A program made the position numbers and the translations under genes. DNA of 64,000 nt from Prevotella sp. S7-1-8 (GTDB lineage: Bacteria; Bacteroidota; Bacteroidia; Bacteroidales; Bacteroidaceae), in the NCBI RefSeq assembly GCF_000758925.1, contig NZ_JRNC01000032.1, positions 44,127-108,126 of the forward strand, written 5' to 3'. This document shows, one piece after another, positions 17,945 through 26,941 of the stretch (its first letter is position 1; each line of letters starts with the position of its first letter). The notes under the pieces are model-generated. The model worked only from the letters and a program-made list of their open reading frames with translations, made no database searches and was not told where the DNA came from.

Positions 17945-19048
17945 TCAGACATTAAACCTGAAGTGCATGATGTCGCCATCTTGCGCCACATAGTCCTTGC
18001 CCTCGATACCCAACTTGCCAGCCTCGCGAACGGCGGCCTCTGAGCCATACTCGATATAATCAGCGTATTTGATGACCTCGGCGCGGATAAACCCTTTCTC
18101 GAAGTCGGTATGAATCACGCCAGCGCACTGTGGGGCTTTCCACCCTTTGTGAAATGTCCATGCTTTCACCTCCATCTCGCCGGCCGTGATAAAGGTTTGC
18201 AAGTTGAGCAGGCTGTAGGCTTTTTTGATGAGCCTGTTTACCCCACTCTCCTCCAATCCAAGCTCGTCCAAGAACAAACGCTTGTCCTCATAGCTCTCGA
18301 GCGATGCGATGTCCTCCTCCGTCTTGGCAGCGATAACCATGGCTTCCGCGCCCTCGGCTGCGGCCACCTCCTCTATTTTCTTGCTGTACGCGTTGCCCGT
18401 CTTGGCACTGTTCTCATCCACGTTGCACACGTATAGCACGGGCTTGGTGGTCAACAAGAACAGGTCGTGGGCGGCTTTCTCCTCCTCACGGGTGTCGAAT
18501 GTCACCCCGCGAGCGTTCTGCCCCTTGTCCAACACTTCCTTGTAGGCCTGCAACACAGTCACCAACACCTTGGCCTCCTTGTTGCCGGCGGCAGCGGCCT
18601 TCTCTGTTTTTGACAACTGAGCGTCGATGGTCTCAAGGTCTTTGAGCTGCAACTCCGTGTCGATGATTTCCTTGTCGGCAATGGGATCAACCGCCATGCC
18701 ACCCTCGCGCACCACGTTGTCGTCATCAAAACAACGCACCACGTGGATGATGGCGTCACACTCGCGAATGTTTCCAAGAAACTTGTTGCCCAACCCCTCG
18801 CCCTTGGAGGCGCCCTTTACCAAACCGGCGATGTCCACTATCTCACAGGTGGCTGGCACGATACGCCCCGGATGCACTATCTCGGCAAGCCGCGTGAGCC
18901 GCTCGTCCGGAACCGTTATCACGCCAAGGTTGGGCTCTATTGTACAAAAGGGAAAGTTGGCTGCCTGTGCTTTGGCACTCGAAAGGCAGTTGAAAAGGGT
19001 AGACTTCCCTACGTTGGGAAGGCCCACGATACCACATTTTAATGACAT
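17945..19048 (-). CDS. ychF: YchF/Obg-family redox-regulated ATPase
   Basis: YchF (OLA1-like) is a ribosome-associated P-loop protein that prefers ATP and influences translation and oxidative-stress responses. The 367-residue product has G1 GLPNVGKST at its start, G3 [17 protein letters not shown] (about 75), a coiled-coil insert (about 135-200) and a C-terminal TGS domain ending [16 protein letters not shown] chose MSLKCGIVG (19048) over an ATG at 19078 because the promoter box (19080-19087) touches the longer start. Confidence 0.95.
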   Translation of the reverse strand: MSLKCGIVGLPNVGKSTLFNCLSSAKAQAANFPFCTIEPNLGVITVPDERLTRLAEIVHPGRIVPATCEIVDIAGLVKGASKGEGLGNKFLGNIRECDAIIHVVRCFDDDNVVREGGMAVDPIADKEIIDTELQLKDLETIDAQLSKTEKAAAAGNKEAKVLVTVLQAYKEVLDKGQNARGVTFDTREEEKAAHDLFLLTTKPVLYVCNVDENSAKTGNAYSKKIEEVAAAEGAEAMVIAAKTEEDIASLESYEDKRLFLDELGLEESGVNRLIKKAYSLLNLQTFITAGEMEVKAWTFHKGWKAPQCAGVIHTDFEKGFIRAEVIKYADYIEYGSEAAVREAGKLGIEGKDYVAQDGDIMHFRFNV

Positions 19049-19079
19049 GTCTAATGATAAACGTTTATATTCTGACATG

Positions 19080-19087
19080 CAAAGTTA
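19080..19087 (-). promoter_or_regulatory. Predicted -7 box of ychF
   Basis: TAACTTTG on the minus strand, followed by C and a leader of about 25 nt to the ATG at 19048. Confidence 0.6.
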
Positions 19088-19680
19088 CTAAAAAGATTGG
19101 TAACGGACAGTGCCGCAGCGTTATTAATATATAATGCCAATATGGACGGCTATACAAATATCATTATGAAATATTCTGACAACAACCCCTTCGTACATCG
19201 CGCGCACGAAAATTCGAACACCAACGGCAAAAATACGCCAAAATTAAGCACGTCTCACAAAGCACTATCTGTCAACAACTTACAAGGAAACGGCATTAGG
19301 ATGCACGTTGGTGGCATCGTGGAACGCATGCGTTCAAGGGCCAATCGCGATGTGATTGAGGCTTAAACGCATGGCGAATAACGATGAAACACGATGCCAT
19401 TGGGCACTGATGGCAAGCCCTTGAAATACCAATGGCAAAACGGGCACATTTCGCGGGCTTGAAAAATACGATTAAACGACATTTCAACTGGTCCGCGTTG
19501 GCTTCACGTCGTCTGAAAACTCTCTGTTTCACCAAGGTGAGAAAGTGCTGTTTTCTCATATTTTTTTTGACAAAGACGAGCCTCTCTCCCACCCTCTTAC
19601 CTATATTTTGAAGCTGTGAACATAGCCAAAAAGTCTTTTTCCAACATAACGAAAAGGACTTTATCCACCAGCGTGGACAA
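19088..19680. other. Intergenic region upstream of ychF
   Basis: About 590 bases with no supportable gene. The centre is occupied by a branched inverted-repeat element (19313-19424). A further hairpin is visible near 19515-19555 (GAAAAC with GTTTTC, and TTTCACC with GGTGAGAAA). Confidence 0.55.
19313..19424. repeat. Branched inverted-repeat element
   Basis: Outer arms GGCATCGTG (19313-19321) and CACGATGCC (19390-19398) enclose a 14-bp palindrome GAACGCATGCGTTC (19322-19335) and a hairpin CAATC-GCGATGT-GATTG. A second pair, TCAAGGGC (19334-19341) and GCCCTTGA (19417-19424), crosses the outer arms. The element also contains GGCTTAAACGC and CCATTGGGC words shared with other gaps. Confidence 0.7.
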
Positions 19681-20730
19681 CTATTTTTCGGTGTAAATCA
19701 CCTGCACCATGGTTTGTCCCACGGCCTTGAGCGCGCTCTTGTCTATATGCTCCAAATTGTCGGCGAGGGTGTGCCAAGTTGGGCCGAAAGAGCTTTGGGC
19801 GCAGTCCGGGTAATAAGGTATGATGTCCACGCAAGGTATTTTGGCCACTTGGTTGAGCGGGATGTGGTCGTCCGTAATCATGCCACCATCTGATTGGGGG
19901 AAATAAGAGCCATAACCCGCCGAGCGCGCGGCGCCCCAAACCTTCTTCACGATTTCCGGAGCGTATTGCATGGACATGCCCTCGCGATAAAATCTGGCTC
20001 CCTGTCCACCCACCATATCCAACAAGATGCCGTATCTCGGCGCGTAGCCTTGTGGCAGGTTGGCGGCAAAATGCTGCGCGCCGAGCGCCCAAGAGTCGCC
20101 ACTGTCAGCCGCGTCGCTCCATTGTGGCACCCCCCAGTCCTCCGCGTCGAAGCACACGAAATCGATGCCGATAGCGGGTTTAGGCGAGTTGGCCCCTGCC
20201 TTGTCGGCCTCGCTCAACAGTCTCGCCAACTCCAACATCACGGCCACTCCACTGGCAGCGTCGTTGGCGGCGAGGATAGGTTTGCGCCAATTGGTGGAGT
20301 CAGGGTCATTGTCCGCCCACGGGCGCGAGTCCCAATGGGCGCAAAACATGATACGCGTGGTGGCCGTCGGGTTGTAGCTCGCCACGATATTGGTGGCCTT
20401 GAGAACGGTGCCATCAAAGCCTTTGAGGTCGGCCTTTTGGGGTTTTACCTCGCAGCCATACTGCTTAAATTTAGCGACGATCCAATCCAAGCATCGCTCG
20501 TGTCCCGCGGTGTTCATGGCCCTTGGGCCAAAATCGCACTGCGCCTTGACAAACGCGAAAGCCGTGTCGGCATTAAACCGCGGTCCGACAGGCTGTATCT
20601 TTTCCGTTTCCTCGGCATCATCAGCTCCGCTGGCAGGGCCTGACAGATTGGGATAAAAGACAAGGCACGCGGCGGCCGCGAACAAGACTACTGCTATCAC
20701 TATGATATATCTTTTTTGTTTTTTTGTCAT
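19681..20730 (-). CDS. M28-family zinc peptidase or glutaminyl-peptide cyclotransferase
   Basis: A 349-residue exported zinc enzyme. It has an N-terminal hydrophobic segment (about 7-25) that anchors it or directs export, then one M28 domain. The zinc and catalytic residues are in CAHWDSRPWADNDPD, ANDAASGVAVMLELARLL, FVCFDAEDWG and TDDHIPL. M28 members include aminopeptidases and type II glutaminyl cyclases; the HWDSRPWADNDPD pattern and the single-domain size resemble the cyclases known from oral Bacteroidales, which form N-terminal pyroglutamate on exported proteins. I cannot separate the two activities by eye. Confidence 0.85.
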   Translation of the reverse strand: MTKKQKRYIIVIAVVLFAAAACLVFYPNLSGPASGADDAEETEKIQPVGPRFNADTAFAFVKAQCDFGPRAMNTAGHERCLDWIVAKFKQYGCEVKPQKADLKGFDGTVLKATNIVASYNPTATTRIMFCAHWDSRPWADNDPDSTNWRKPILAANDAASGVAVMLELARLLSEADKAGANSPKPAIGIDFVCFDAEDWGVPQWSDAADSGDSWALGAQHFAANLPQGYAPRYGILLDMVGGQGARFYREGMSMQYAPEIVKKVWGAARSAGYGSYFPQSDGGMITDDHIPLNQVAKIPCVDIIPYYPDCAQSSFGPTWHTLADNLEHIDKSALKAVGQTMVQVIYTEK

Positions 20731-20799
20731 GTTTCTGTTTTTAAACTTGAGCTATATGGTCTGAAGAGATCTCTTTGGCACATGCGAAAACCATTCCAC

Positions 20800-22677
20800 C
20801 TATCGTTTGGCAGCTTGCGCCATCGACATGACGCGCAGCCAATTGCCACCCCAAATCTTAGCTATGTCGCGTTCGCTATACTCGCGACGCAATAGATGGA
20901 GGGTGATATTGATAAGCTCTGAGGCGTCGGCGCAGCCCAACACGGTGCCATCGCCATCAAAATCGGTGCCTATGCCCACGTGATCGATGCCCATCACCTC
21001 GATGGCGTGCTCCAAATGCTCCAAGGCATGCAGCAAGGTAGCCTCGCCATCCTGTCGCAAGAAGCCGTGGTAAAGTGTGACTTGCATAACCCCTCCCTTG
21101 TGAGCAAGGGCGCGCATTTGGTCGTCAGTGAGATTGCGCGGCACGTCACAGAGAGCTCTACAATTACTGTGCGAACACACTATAGGCACGCGGCTGATAT
21201 CCAACGCGTCATAGAACGACCGCTCACTACCGTGACTCAAGTCGACCATTACACCCTCGTCGTTCATCTTGCGGATGACCTTCTCGCCAAATTGGGACAC
21301 ACCATCGTGCGTGTTACATCCACGGGCGCTGTCGCAAATATCGTTGTCTCCATTGTGACACAATGTGATATACACCACGCCTCGCTGGGCGAAGTGGCGC
21401 ACGTTGGCAATGTCGTGATTGAGAGCAAGCCCATTCTCTATGCCCATCATGATGCTCTTGCGCCCCTTTCGCTTGTCCTCGTAAAGGTCGGCAGGCGTGC
21501 GTGCAATGCTGACGTATTGGCTGTTTTGGTCCACGATACGCTCTATCTTGTCAAAGATCAGGTTGGCGTACTCTGTTGGAGAGAGGCTCGTGGAAATGTC
21601 TTTCAAGTAGGGATTGTGCTTGATGATGCCAGCAATATCCACCGTTTGCGAGAATTTCTCGCCCATTTTTGGCTGCGGAAGATAGGCCACCATGATGACG
21701 GCGTCTTGCCTGCCATCGGTCATTTTGTGCAGGTCGTAAAGCACGCGTGGGTCGCGACGGCTGAACTCAACGCCCTGTGGGAAAAACATAGGGGTGTCGC
21801 AATGGCTGTCGAGGGTGAGCATGCGAGCGTGAAGCTGCTTGGCCGAAAGGAAATTGCGGGCGTGCGCCACCAGCCACTTAAATATCCTCAGCCCTTCTTC
21901 GCCCATCCACTCTGGATGCCATTGCACGCCCATGATGGGCTTTAGCTCCGCGCTCTCCATGCCCTCTATGATGCCATCGGGAGCTATCGCCGACACCCTG
22001 AACCGTTTGCCGGTAGCGCTGACGGCCTGATGGTGAAAAGAGTTGACCGCGATGGAGACCTCCTCTACCCCATCCCGTGGCGTGTCCACGACGTAAGTGG
22101 GCGCGCCCGCGGTGTATATGTCAGCCAGAAAAGAGCCCGCGCTCAACTTGACCGTATGTGTAGGCTCAGATTTGTCGGCATCTTGCGAATGCTTGACGCA
22201 AGCTGACGGAGCGACAATTTTGCCCTCTGTATTCAAGCCGTCGCTAATGTCTTGCGCTACTTTTCCGCCCAACGCTATCGCCAAGGTTTGCATGCCACGG
22301 CAAATGCCAAGCATGGGTATCTGCCTGTTGTAGGCCAATCGCGTGATGAGCAGCTCGGGCAGGTCGCGCGTGGCATTGATATTGGCCAATCGTGGAGACG
22401 GCTCCTCGCCGCACCAAAGTGGATTAAAATCACCTCCGCCAGTAAGTATCAATCCGTCAATATGGTCGAGGGTGTTGATGATGGCGCCCCTGTCGGGCAT
22501 GGGCGGAATGATGATTGGGACGCCTCCTGCCTTGACCACTTGTTTGTAATAACGCTCGCGCAAGGTCGCGTCGCCATCAGAGTAATTAGAAGTGATGCCA
22601 ATAATCGGCTGATTATTGGCCTCGGGGAAAGTCGCGTAAAAATCGTTCAGGTACGCCTCGATATCAAATTTGTTCAT
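20800..22677 (-). CDS. Fusion of class I glutamine amidotransferase (peptidase C26) and membrane dipeptidase (M19)
   Basis: A 625-residue protein with two hydrolase domains. Residues about 15-275 are a PuuD-like gamma-glutamyl hydrolase with nucleophile LGICRGMQT and histidine GVQWHPEWMG. Residues about 285-620 are a zinc dipeptidase of the M19 family with LDSHCDTPMFFPQG (HxD), MVDLSHGSERS, PIVCSHSNCRALC and DHVGIGTDFDGDG. Both active sites look intact and there is no signal peptide. A joint role in breaking gamma-glutamyl peptides is inference. Its ATG overlaps the stop of the Lrp-type regulator upstream (TAATG), so the two are coupled. Confidence 0.88.
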   Translation of the reverse strand: MNKFDIEAYLNDFYATFPEANNQPIIGITSNYSDGDATLRERYYKQVVKAGGVPIIIPPMPDRGAIINTLDHIDGLILTGGGDFNPLWCGEEPSPRLANINATRDLPELLITRLAYNRQIPMLGICRGMQTLAIALGGKVAQDISDGLNTEGKIVAPSACVKHSQDADKSEPTHTVKLSAGSFLADIYTAGAPTYVVDTPRDGVEEVSIAVNSFHHQAVSATGKRFRVSAIAPDGIIEGMESAELKPIMGVQWHPEWMGEEGLRIFKWLVAHARNFLSAKQLHARMLTLDSHCDTPMFFPQGVEFSRRDPRVLYDLHKMTDGRQDAVIMVAYLPQPKMGEKFSQTVDIAGIIKHNPYLKDISTSLSPTEYANLIFDKIERIVDQNSQYVSIARTPADLYEDKRKGRKSIMMGIENGLALNHDIANVRHFAQRGVVYITLCHNGDNDICDSARGCNTHDGVSQFGEKVIRKMNDEGVMVDLSHGSERSFYDALDISRVPIVCSHSNCRALCDVPRNLTDDQMRALAHKGGVMQVTLYHGFLRQDGEATLLHALEHLEHAIEVMGIDHVGIGTDFDGDGTVLGCADASELINITLHLLRREYSERDIAKIWGGNWLRVMSMAQAAKR

Positions 22678-23141
22678 TATTCGTTTACGCTAACGGTGAT
22701 TTCACGTTTCACGCTTTGCTCCAAGGAGATGAGCGTCTCGGTGGAAACCACACCGGGTATGGTCTGAAGCCTATTGTTGAGCAAGTCCATGAGCTGCTCG
22801 TTGTCGCGGGCGTAAGCCTTGATGAGCATGGTGTAAGGGCCTGTAGTGAAGTGGCATTCCACAATCTCGGGGATGTCAACAATGCGCTTTACCACATTCT
22901 TGTACATGGAGCCACGCTCCAAATTCAGCCCCACATAAGTGCAAGTGGTATAGCCAAGGCTTTTGGGATTGACGTCGAAACTGCTGCCAGTGATAACGCC
23001 AGCCTCCATCAGTCGTTGCACGCGCTGGTGGATAGCGGCTCTCGACACACCACACTCGGCGGCCACATCCTTAAAAGGTATACGTGCGTTTTTCGATAGA
23101 ATTAAAAGGATTTTCTTGTCTAAATTGTCTATTCTCTCCAT
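22677..23141 (-). CDS. Lrp/AsnC-family transcriptional regulator
   Basis: A 154-residue DNA-binding protein. The N-terminal helix-turn-helix is clear (NLDKKILLILSKNARIPFK, AAECGVSRAAIHQRVQRL) and the C-terminal RAM ligand domain follows (about 70-145). Members respond to amino acids and form dimers to octamers. Because the stop is fused to the next start (TAATG), it most likely controls the amidotransferase-dipeptidase gene and itself. A TATTTTTG box (minus strand, 23184-23177) lies 36 bp upstream. Confidence 0.92.
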   Translation of the reverse strand: MERIDNLDKKILLILSKNARIPFKDVAAECGVSRAAIHQRVQRLMEAGVITGSSFDVNPKSLGYTTCTYVGLNLERGSMYKNVVKRIVDIPEIVECHFTTGPYTMLIKAYARDNEQLMDLLNNRLQTIPGVVSTETLISLEQSVKREITVSVNE

Positions 23142-23205
23142 GTTTAAGCATTAACAGATTGTTGATATTGTTTGAGCAAAAATAGGTAAAATATGTGATA
23201 CTAAC

Positions 23206-23247
23206 AACAAAATGCACGAATAAATTAAATTACTCGTGCATTTTGTT
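23206..23247 (-). terminator. Terminator hairpin after the first FKBP gene
   Basis: AACAAAATGCACGA (23206-23219) pairs perfectly with TCGTGCATTTTGTT (23234-23247), a 14-bp stem with a 14-nt loop. It separates the FKBP gene at 23347-24276 from the Lrp operon. Confidence 0.75.
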
Positions 23248-23346
23248 ACATTAAAAAGATGATTTGGGGTGTTGGACTTGTATATTTGATGGTTTGCGCC
23301 CTGATTGGCGCGCCAACCTAACAAATACCAGCGCATGCCGGTTGGG

Positions 23347-24276
23347 CTATTTTGATTTTTTAGACGCTTTCTCCTCTGGCTGTATCGAGACGAGCTCCAC
23401 GGTGAAAATCAGTGTGGAAAATGGCTTGATTTGGCCTGCCTCGCGACCGCCATAGCCCAAATTCTGCGGGATGTAAATCTCCCATTTGCTGCCCACTGGC
23501 ATATTGGTCAATGCCTCTGTCCACCCTTTGATAACCTGATTGCAACGGAAACTGTCCGTCTTTTGGCCGGAATGCCTGGACGTGGCGTCAAAAACATGGC
23601 CGTCAATGGTTTTTCCCTCGTATATCACTTCTACAGTCTGGTCAACCGTGGGCTTGGCGCCCGTTCCGTTCTTGAGCACCTTATATTGCAGCCCTGAGGG
23701 CAAGACGACAACTCCTTGCTTGGTGGAGTTGGCTTTTAGCCATGCCTCGTTCTCTGCCTTGTAAGCTGCGTTCCTGCGCGCGGTGATAGCCTGCATACGC
23801 ACATCGAAAAGCTCTGACGCTGATGCCATGCTGTAGACGGTGGTGTCCTCGGCCACTCCGGCCAGAAATCCCTCGTGGAAACACGCCGCGCGGAGAGAGT
23901 CGGCAGTGCCCTCGAGCGACTTGTTCATACCGGGAAAAATCTGGTTTTTCGCTTGGTTGGCTATCTGCGTGCCGACGATGTACGCCGTGAACGCAGGATC
24001 CTCTCCTTTTTCTATGACCTCCTTGTAGCCACGCACAAACTCGGACATATACGTGGTGTCAACATGCAACTGGTTTTGAAGGTAGTTCAAAAGTCCCTGC
24101 GTGGCCCTGTAACCAGCCGCATAGCTCAAACTGTCGGCGCTCGTAACCAAGCGCACTTGCTTGGCAATCTCACTTTTTTCTTTTTTCTTTTTCTTGTCTT
24201 TATCGCTCGCCAAGCTTGAGACAGGAACCAACGCGGCCATCAATATGGCCATCGACATAATGGCAATCCTCTTCAT
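23347..24276 (-). CDS. Exported FKBP-type peptidyl-prolyl isomerase
   Basis: A 309-residue protein with a signal peptide (MAILMAALVPVSSLAS), a charged linker with KDKKKKKEKS, an N-terminal FKBP dimerisation domain (about 45-185) and a C-terminal FKBP domain (about 200-300; VEVIYEGKTIDGHVFDAT, IKGWTEALTNMP, YGGREAG). It should help proline isomerisation and folding in the periplasm. It is the first of three FKBP paralogues in a row but is separated from the other two by a terminator, so it is transcribed alone. Confidence 0.92.
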   Translation of the reverse strand: MKRIAIMSMAILMAALVPVSSLASDKDKKKKKEKSEIAKQVRLVTSADSLSYAAGYRATQGLLNYLQNQLHVDTTYMSEFVRGYKEVIEKGEDPAFTAYIVGTQIANQAKNQIFPGMNKSLEGTADSLRAACFHEGFLAGVAEDTTVYSMASASELFDVRMQAITARRNAAYKAENEAWLKANSTKQGVVVLPSGLQYKVLKNGTGAKPTVDQTVEVIYEGKTIDGHVFDATSRHSGQKTDSFRCNQVIKGWTEALTNMPVGSKWEIYIPQNLGYGGREAGQIKPFSTLIFTVELVSIQPEEKASKKSK

Positions 24277-24435
24277 TTGTTATTATTTTAATGATATGAT
24301 TTTATGTAAAAAATATGAAAACGCTGTTTTGACTTATATAAAAATTTTTCCCAAAACGTTTATGTCGTTGGACAAATGTATTGGTGCAATCATTTTAACA
24401 CGGCCTCGTCAAAATTGGTCTTGGCACGGTGGCAA

Positions 24436-24483
24436 TCAAAAAACACCCCTCCTGACGTGCCGTACATGGCCTCGAGGAGGGGT
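24436..24483 (-). terminator. Rho-independent terminator of the FKBP pair
   Basis: On the minus strand ACCCCTCCT (24483-24475) pairs with AGGAGGGGT (24453-24445), followed by GTTTTTTG. It ends the two-gene FKBP operon above it. Confidence 0.8.
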
Positions 24484-24504
24484 TGTCGTTATATAAGGAT
24501 ATTA

Positions 24505-25383
24505 TTATTTTCCTACCTTGATAAGCTCTATCTTAAAGATAAGCGTTGAGAATGGCTTGATGTTGCCAGCCTGACGCTCTTTGTAGGCGAGGTTTTGGGG
24601 TATGTAAACTTCCCAAACGGAACCCTCCGGCATGCGCGTCAACGCTTCCGTCCAGCCCGGAATAAATTGCTTGGGCTGAATTGTGACGGGGCCTTGGCCG
24701 TTTGTGTACGAGCTTTCGAACACCTTGCCATCTATGGTACGACCTTCGTAGTTCACCTTAACGGTAGTGGTATCGGTAGGAATGGCGCCCTTTCCCTCCT
24801 TGATTACCTTATACTGCAAGCCCGAAGGCAGCGTCACAACGCCCGCTTTTTTCTTGTTGGCGGCAAGGAATTTCTCTCCCGCCACTTTGTTGGGACCGTA
24901 CTCTTTAAGCATGGTCTTGCTCTTGATGGCTTCCATTTTGGCCTGGGCTATCTGATTGGCGGCATCAGGAGTGAACAGTCCTGACTTTCCCTTGGCTCCC
25001 GTAATGAAGCCCGCCAAAAGGTTTTTCAAGGAAATGGTCTTTGTCGAGTCGCTACCATAAACCTCATGGTTGATACCCTTAACAAGCTGTGTAGCCAACT
25101 GCTGTCCTACCTGCAAACCCATGATATAAGCATTTTTCTTCTTGTCATCACCTGCGTTTGCTCCTTCGTTGATACCTTTGATGAACTCATCAATATATGC
25201 CGTGTCTATGACCTGTCCTTGCTGAATGGCTTGGCGAACGTACTGTGACTGCGCCAAACCAATGGCATAACTCATGGTGTCCACGTCTGATTTCAAGTCA
25301 GCTTTTGGTGTTGACGAATTACCGCACGCACTGAACGTTGCGGCCGTGATGGCCATAACGGCCACGATTTTCAAACTTTTCAT
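24505..25383 (-). CDS. FKBP-type peptidyl-prolyl isomerase, lipoprotein
   Basis: A 292-residue isomerase with a lipoprotein signal: a basic start, a hydrophobic run and a lipobox ending FSAC-G at residue 20. The FKBP_N domain (about 30-170) and FKBP domain (about 185-290; VKVNYEGRTIDGKVFESS, IPGWTEALTRMPEG, PFSTLIFKIELIKV) are intact. Membrane anchoring separates it from its neighbours in location. The next FKBP gene ends 31 bp upstream on the same strand, so the two are probably co-transcribed. Confidence 0.92.
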   Translation of the reverse strand: MKSLKIVAVMAITAATFSACGNSSTPKADLKSDVDTMSYAIGLAQSQYVRQAIQQGQVIDTAYIDEFIKGINEGANAGDDKKKNAYIMGLQVGQQLATQLVKGINHEVYGSDSTKTISLKNLLAGFITGAKGKSGLFTPDAANQIAQAKMEAIKSKTMLKEYGPNKVAGEKFLAANKKKAGVVTLPSGLQYKVIKEGKGAIPTDTTTVKVNYEGRTIDGKVFESSYTNGQGPVTIQPKQFIPGWTEALTRMPEGSVWEVYIPQNLAYKERQAGNIKPFSTLIFKIELIKVGK

Positions 25384-25414
25384 CTGTTCAATTTTACTTT
25401 TTATCTTAACTTAT

Positions 25415-25996
25415 TTATTTCACTTTTATCAGCTCCACGTCAAAAACAAGTGTGGCGTAAGGTGGAATGGACTGTCCCGCGCCTCGCTCACCATACCCGA
25501 GTGTGTATGGGATGAAGAACCGGTACTTGGCTCCCTCCTGCATTAGCTGCAATCCTTCTGTCCAGCCGGCAATCACTTGGTTCAACCCGAAAGTGGCTGT
25601 CTCGCCGCGACGGTAGCTGCTGTCAAACACCTGGCCGTTGATGAGCGTGCCCTCATAGTGACACTCCACTTGGTCCGTAGCCTTTGGTTTACGGCCGTTT
25701 CCCTCTCGCAGCACTTGATATTGCAATCCCGATGGCAGCGTTACGACACCCTCCTTGCAACCATTCTCGGCTAAGAAATTCTCGCCCTCGGCCTTCGCGA
25801 CCTTGGATTGTTCCTCCGTCTTGCGCTCAAAGAACGATTGAACCAACGCCTGAGCGTCAGCGTCAGACATTGATGCCTTGCCGGCGAAAACATCTTTGAC
25901 AGCCGTTGCGAAATCTTCCACATTCAGCTCGGTCGCGTTCATATGCATAAGCTGGTGGCCTATGCTCATACCTAATGCGTAGCTTATTTTATCCAT
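25415..25996 (-). CDS. Cytoplasmic FKBP-type peptidyl-prolyl isomerase
   Basis: A 193-residue FklB-like isomerase without a signal peptide. It has a short N-terminal helical domain (DKISYALGMSIGHQLMH) and one FKBP domain (about 90-193; VECHYEGTLINGQVFDSS, IAGWTEGLQLMQEG, YGERGAGQSIPPYATL). I start at MDKISYAL (25996) because the promoter box lies at 26027-26034, over the longer in-frame start. It heads the two-gene FKBP operon. Confidence 0.92.
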   Translation of the reverse strand: MDKISYALGMSIGHQLMHMNATELNVEDFATAVKDVFAGKASMSDADAQALVQSFFERKTEEQSKVAKAEGENFLAENGCKEGVVTLPSGLQYQVLREGNGRKPKATDQVECHYEGTLINGQVFDSSYRRGETATFGLNQVIAGWTEGLQLMQEGAKYRFFIPYTLGYGERGAGQSIPPYATLVFDVELIKVK

Positions 25997-26026
25997 TCCA
26001 ATTATTGTCTTATTAATGATAATGTG

Positions 26027-26034
26027 CAAAGATA
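26027..26034 (-). promoter_or_regulatory. Predicted -7 box of the FKBP operon
   Basis: TATCTTTG on the minus strand, then C; leader about 25-30 nt to the ATG at 25996. Confidence 0.6.
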
Positions 26035-26181
26035 CTTATTTTTAATTGTTCGCAACAGAATTATTCCCGAAAAAATATTATTTTTGTGGAAAATAGGCGT
26101 CGCCTTGGCAATTCAAGCCAAACTTGATCGCGGCCGGCTCGCCCTATTTGCGTCTCTAATGAGTATTTAAATCGATTGGGC

Positions 26182-26892
26182 ATGAAGAAGAAAATCGTGT
26201 TTCTGACAGGCGCGGGAATGTCTGTGGAAAGTGGCTTCAAAACATTTCGAGGCAACGACGGGCTGTGGGAAAATTATCCCGTGCGGCAGGTTGCGTCACA
26301 CGAGGGTTGGCTCGCCGACCCTACGCTCGTAACAAACTTTTACAACATGTTGAGAAAAAAGCTGTGGAACGCACAGCCCAACGAGGGCCATCGCCTCATA
26401 GCCGAACTGGAAAAAGACTATGAAGTGGCCGTGCTTACACAGAATGTAGACGACTTGCACGAGCGGGCCGGCTCATCAAAAGTAATACACCTGCACGGCG
26501 AGCTGTCCAAGGCGTGCTCCGCGGACGATCCCTACAACGAGCGATTTATACAGCGGCTCACGCCGGAGAATAGCGAGATAAAACCCGGAACCAAAGCGGG
26601 GGACGGCTCGTTGCTCCGCCCGTTCATTGTCTTTTTTGGCGAAAGTGTGCCTATGCTCGAGCCTGCAGCGAGGGAGGCGATGACGGCCGACATATTCGTC
26701 ATCATCGGCACGTCATTGATAGTCTACCCTGCCGCAGGCTTAGTGAACTACACCAAACGGCAATGCCCCATCTATTTGATAGACCCCGACGACATGGACA
26801 ACTACCGCATGCCCTATCTCACGCACATACAAAAAGGAGCTTCGGAAGGCATGCGAGAGTTCATAGACTTATTAAAACAAAACAAACTATAA
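26182..26892 (+). CDS. cobB: Sirtuin-type NAD-dependent protein deacylase without zinc cysteines
   Basis: A 236-residue sirtuin that removes acyl groups from lysines at the cost of NAD. The Rossmann core is intact: LTGAGMSVESGFKTFRG, VLTQNVDDLHERAG, catalytic histidine in VIHLHGEL, RPFIVFFGE and IIGTSLIVYPAAGL. The usual four zinc cysteines are missing; between LHGEL and RPFIV there is one cysteine only (KACSADD) and a loop of normal length. Relatives in Bacteroidota share this, as I recall. I chose the ATG at 26182 over a TTG two codons earlier. The gene has its own terminator. Confidence 0.9.
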   Translation: MKKKIVFLTGAGMSVESGFKTFRGNDGLWENYPVRQVASHEGWLADPTLVTNFYNMLRKKLWNAQPNEGHRLIAELEKDYEVAVLTQNVDDLHERAGSSKVIHLHGELSKACSADDPYNERFIQRLTPENSEIKPGTKAGDGSLLRPFIVFFGESVPMLEPAAREAMTADIFVIIGTSLIVYPAAGLVNYTKRQCPIYLIDPDDMDNYRMPYLTHIQKGASEGMREFIDLLKQNKL

Positions 26893-26903
26893 AACAAACA
26901 CTC

Positions 26904-26941
26904 GTAGGTAGCACATTTTCAAACGGTGCTACCTACCCTTT
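26904..26941 (+). terminator. Rho-independent terminator after the sirtuin gene
   Basis: GTAGGTAGCAC (26904-26914) pairs exactly with GTGCTACCTAC (26926-26936), 11-nt loop, then CCTTT. Confidence 0.8.

Noticed and set aside
20980..21945. Long open frame (321 codons) antisense to the fused dipeptidase
   Set aside because: The sense product has both active sites; the antisense frame has no recognisable motif.
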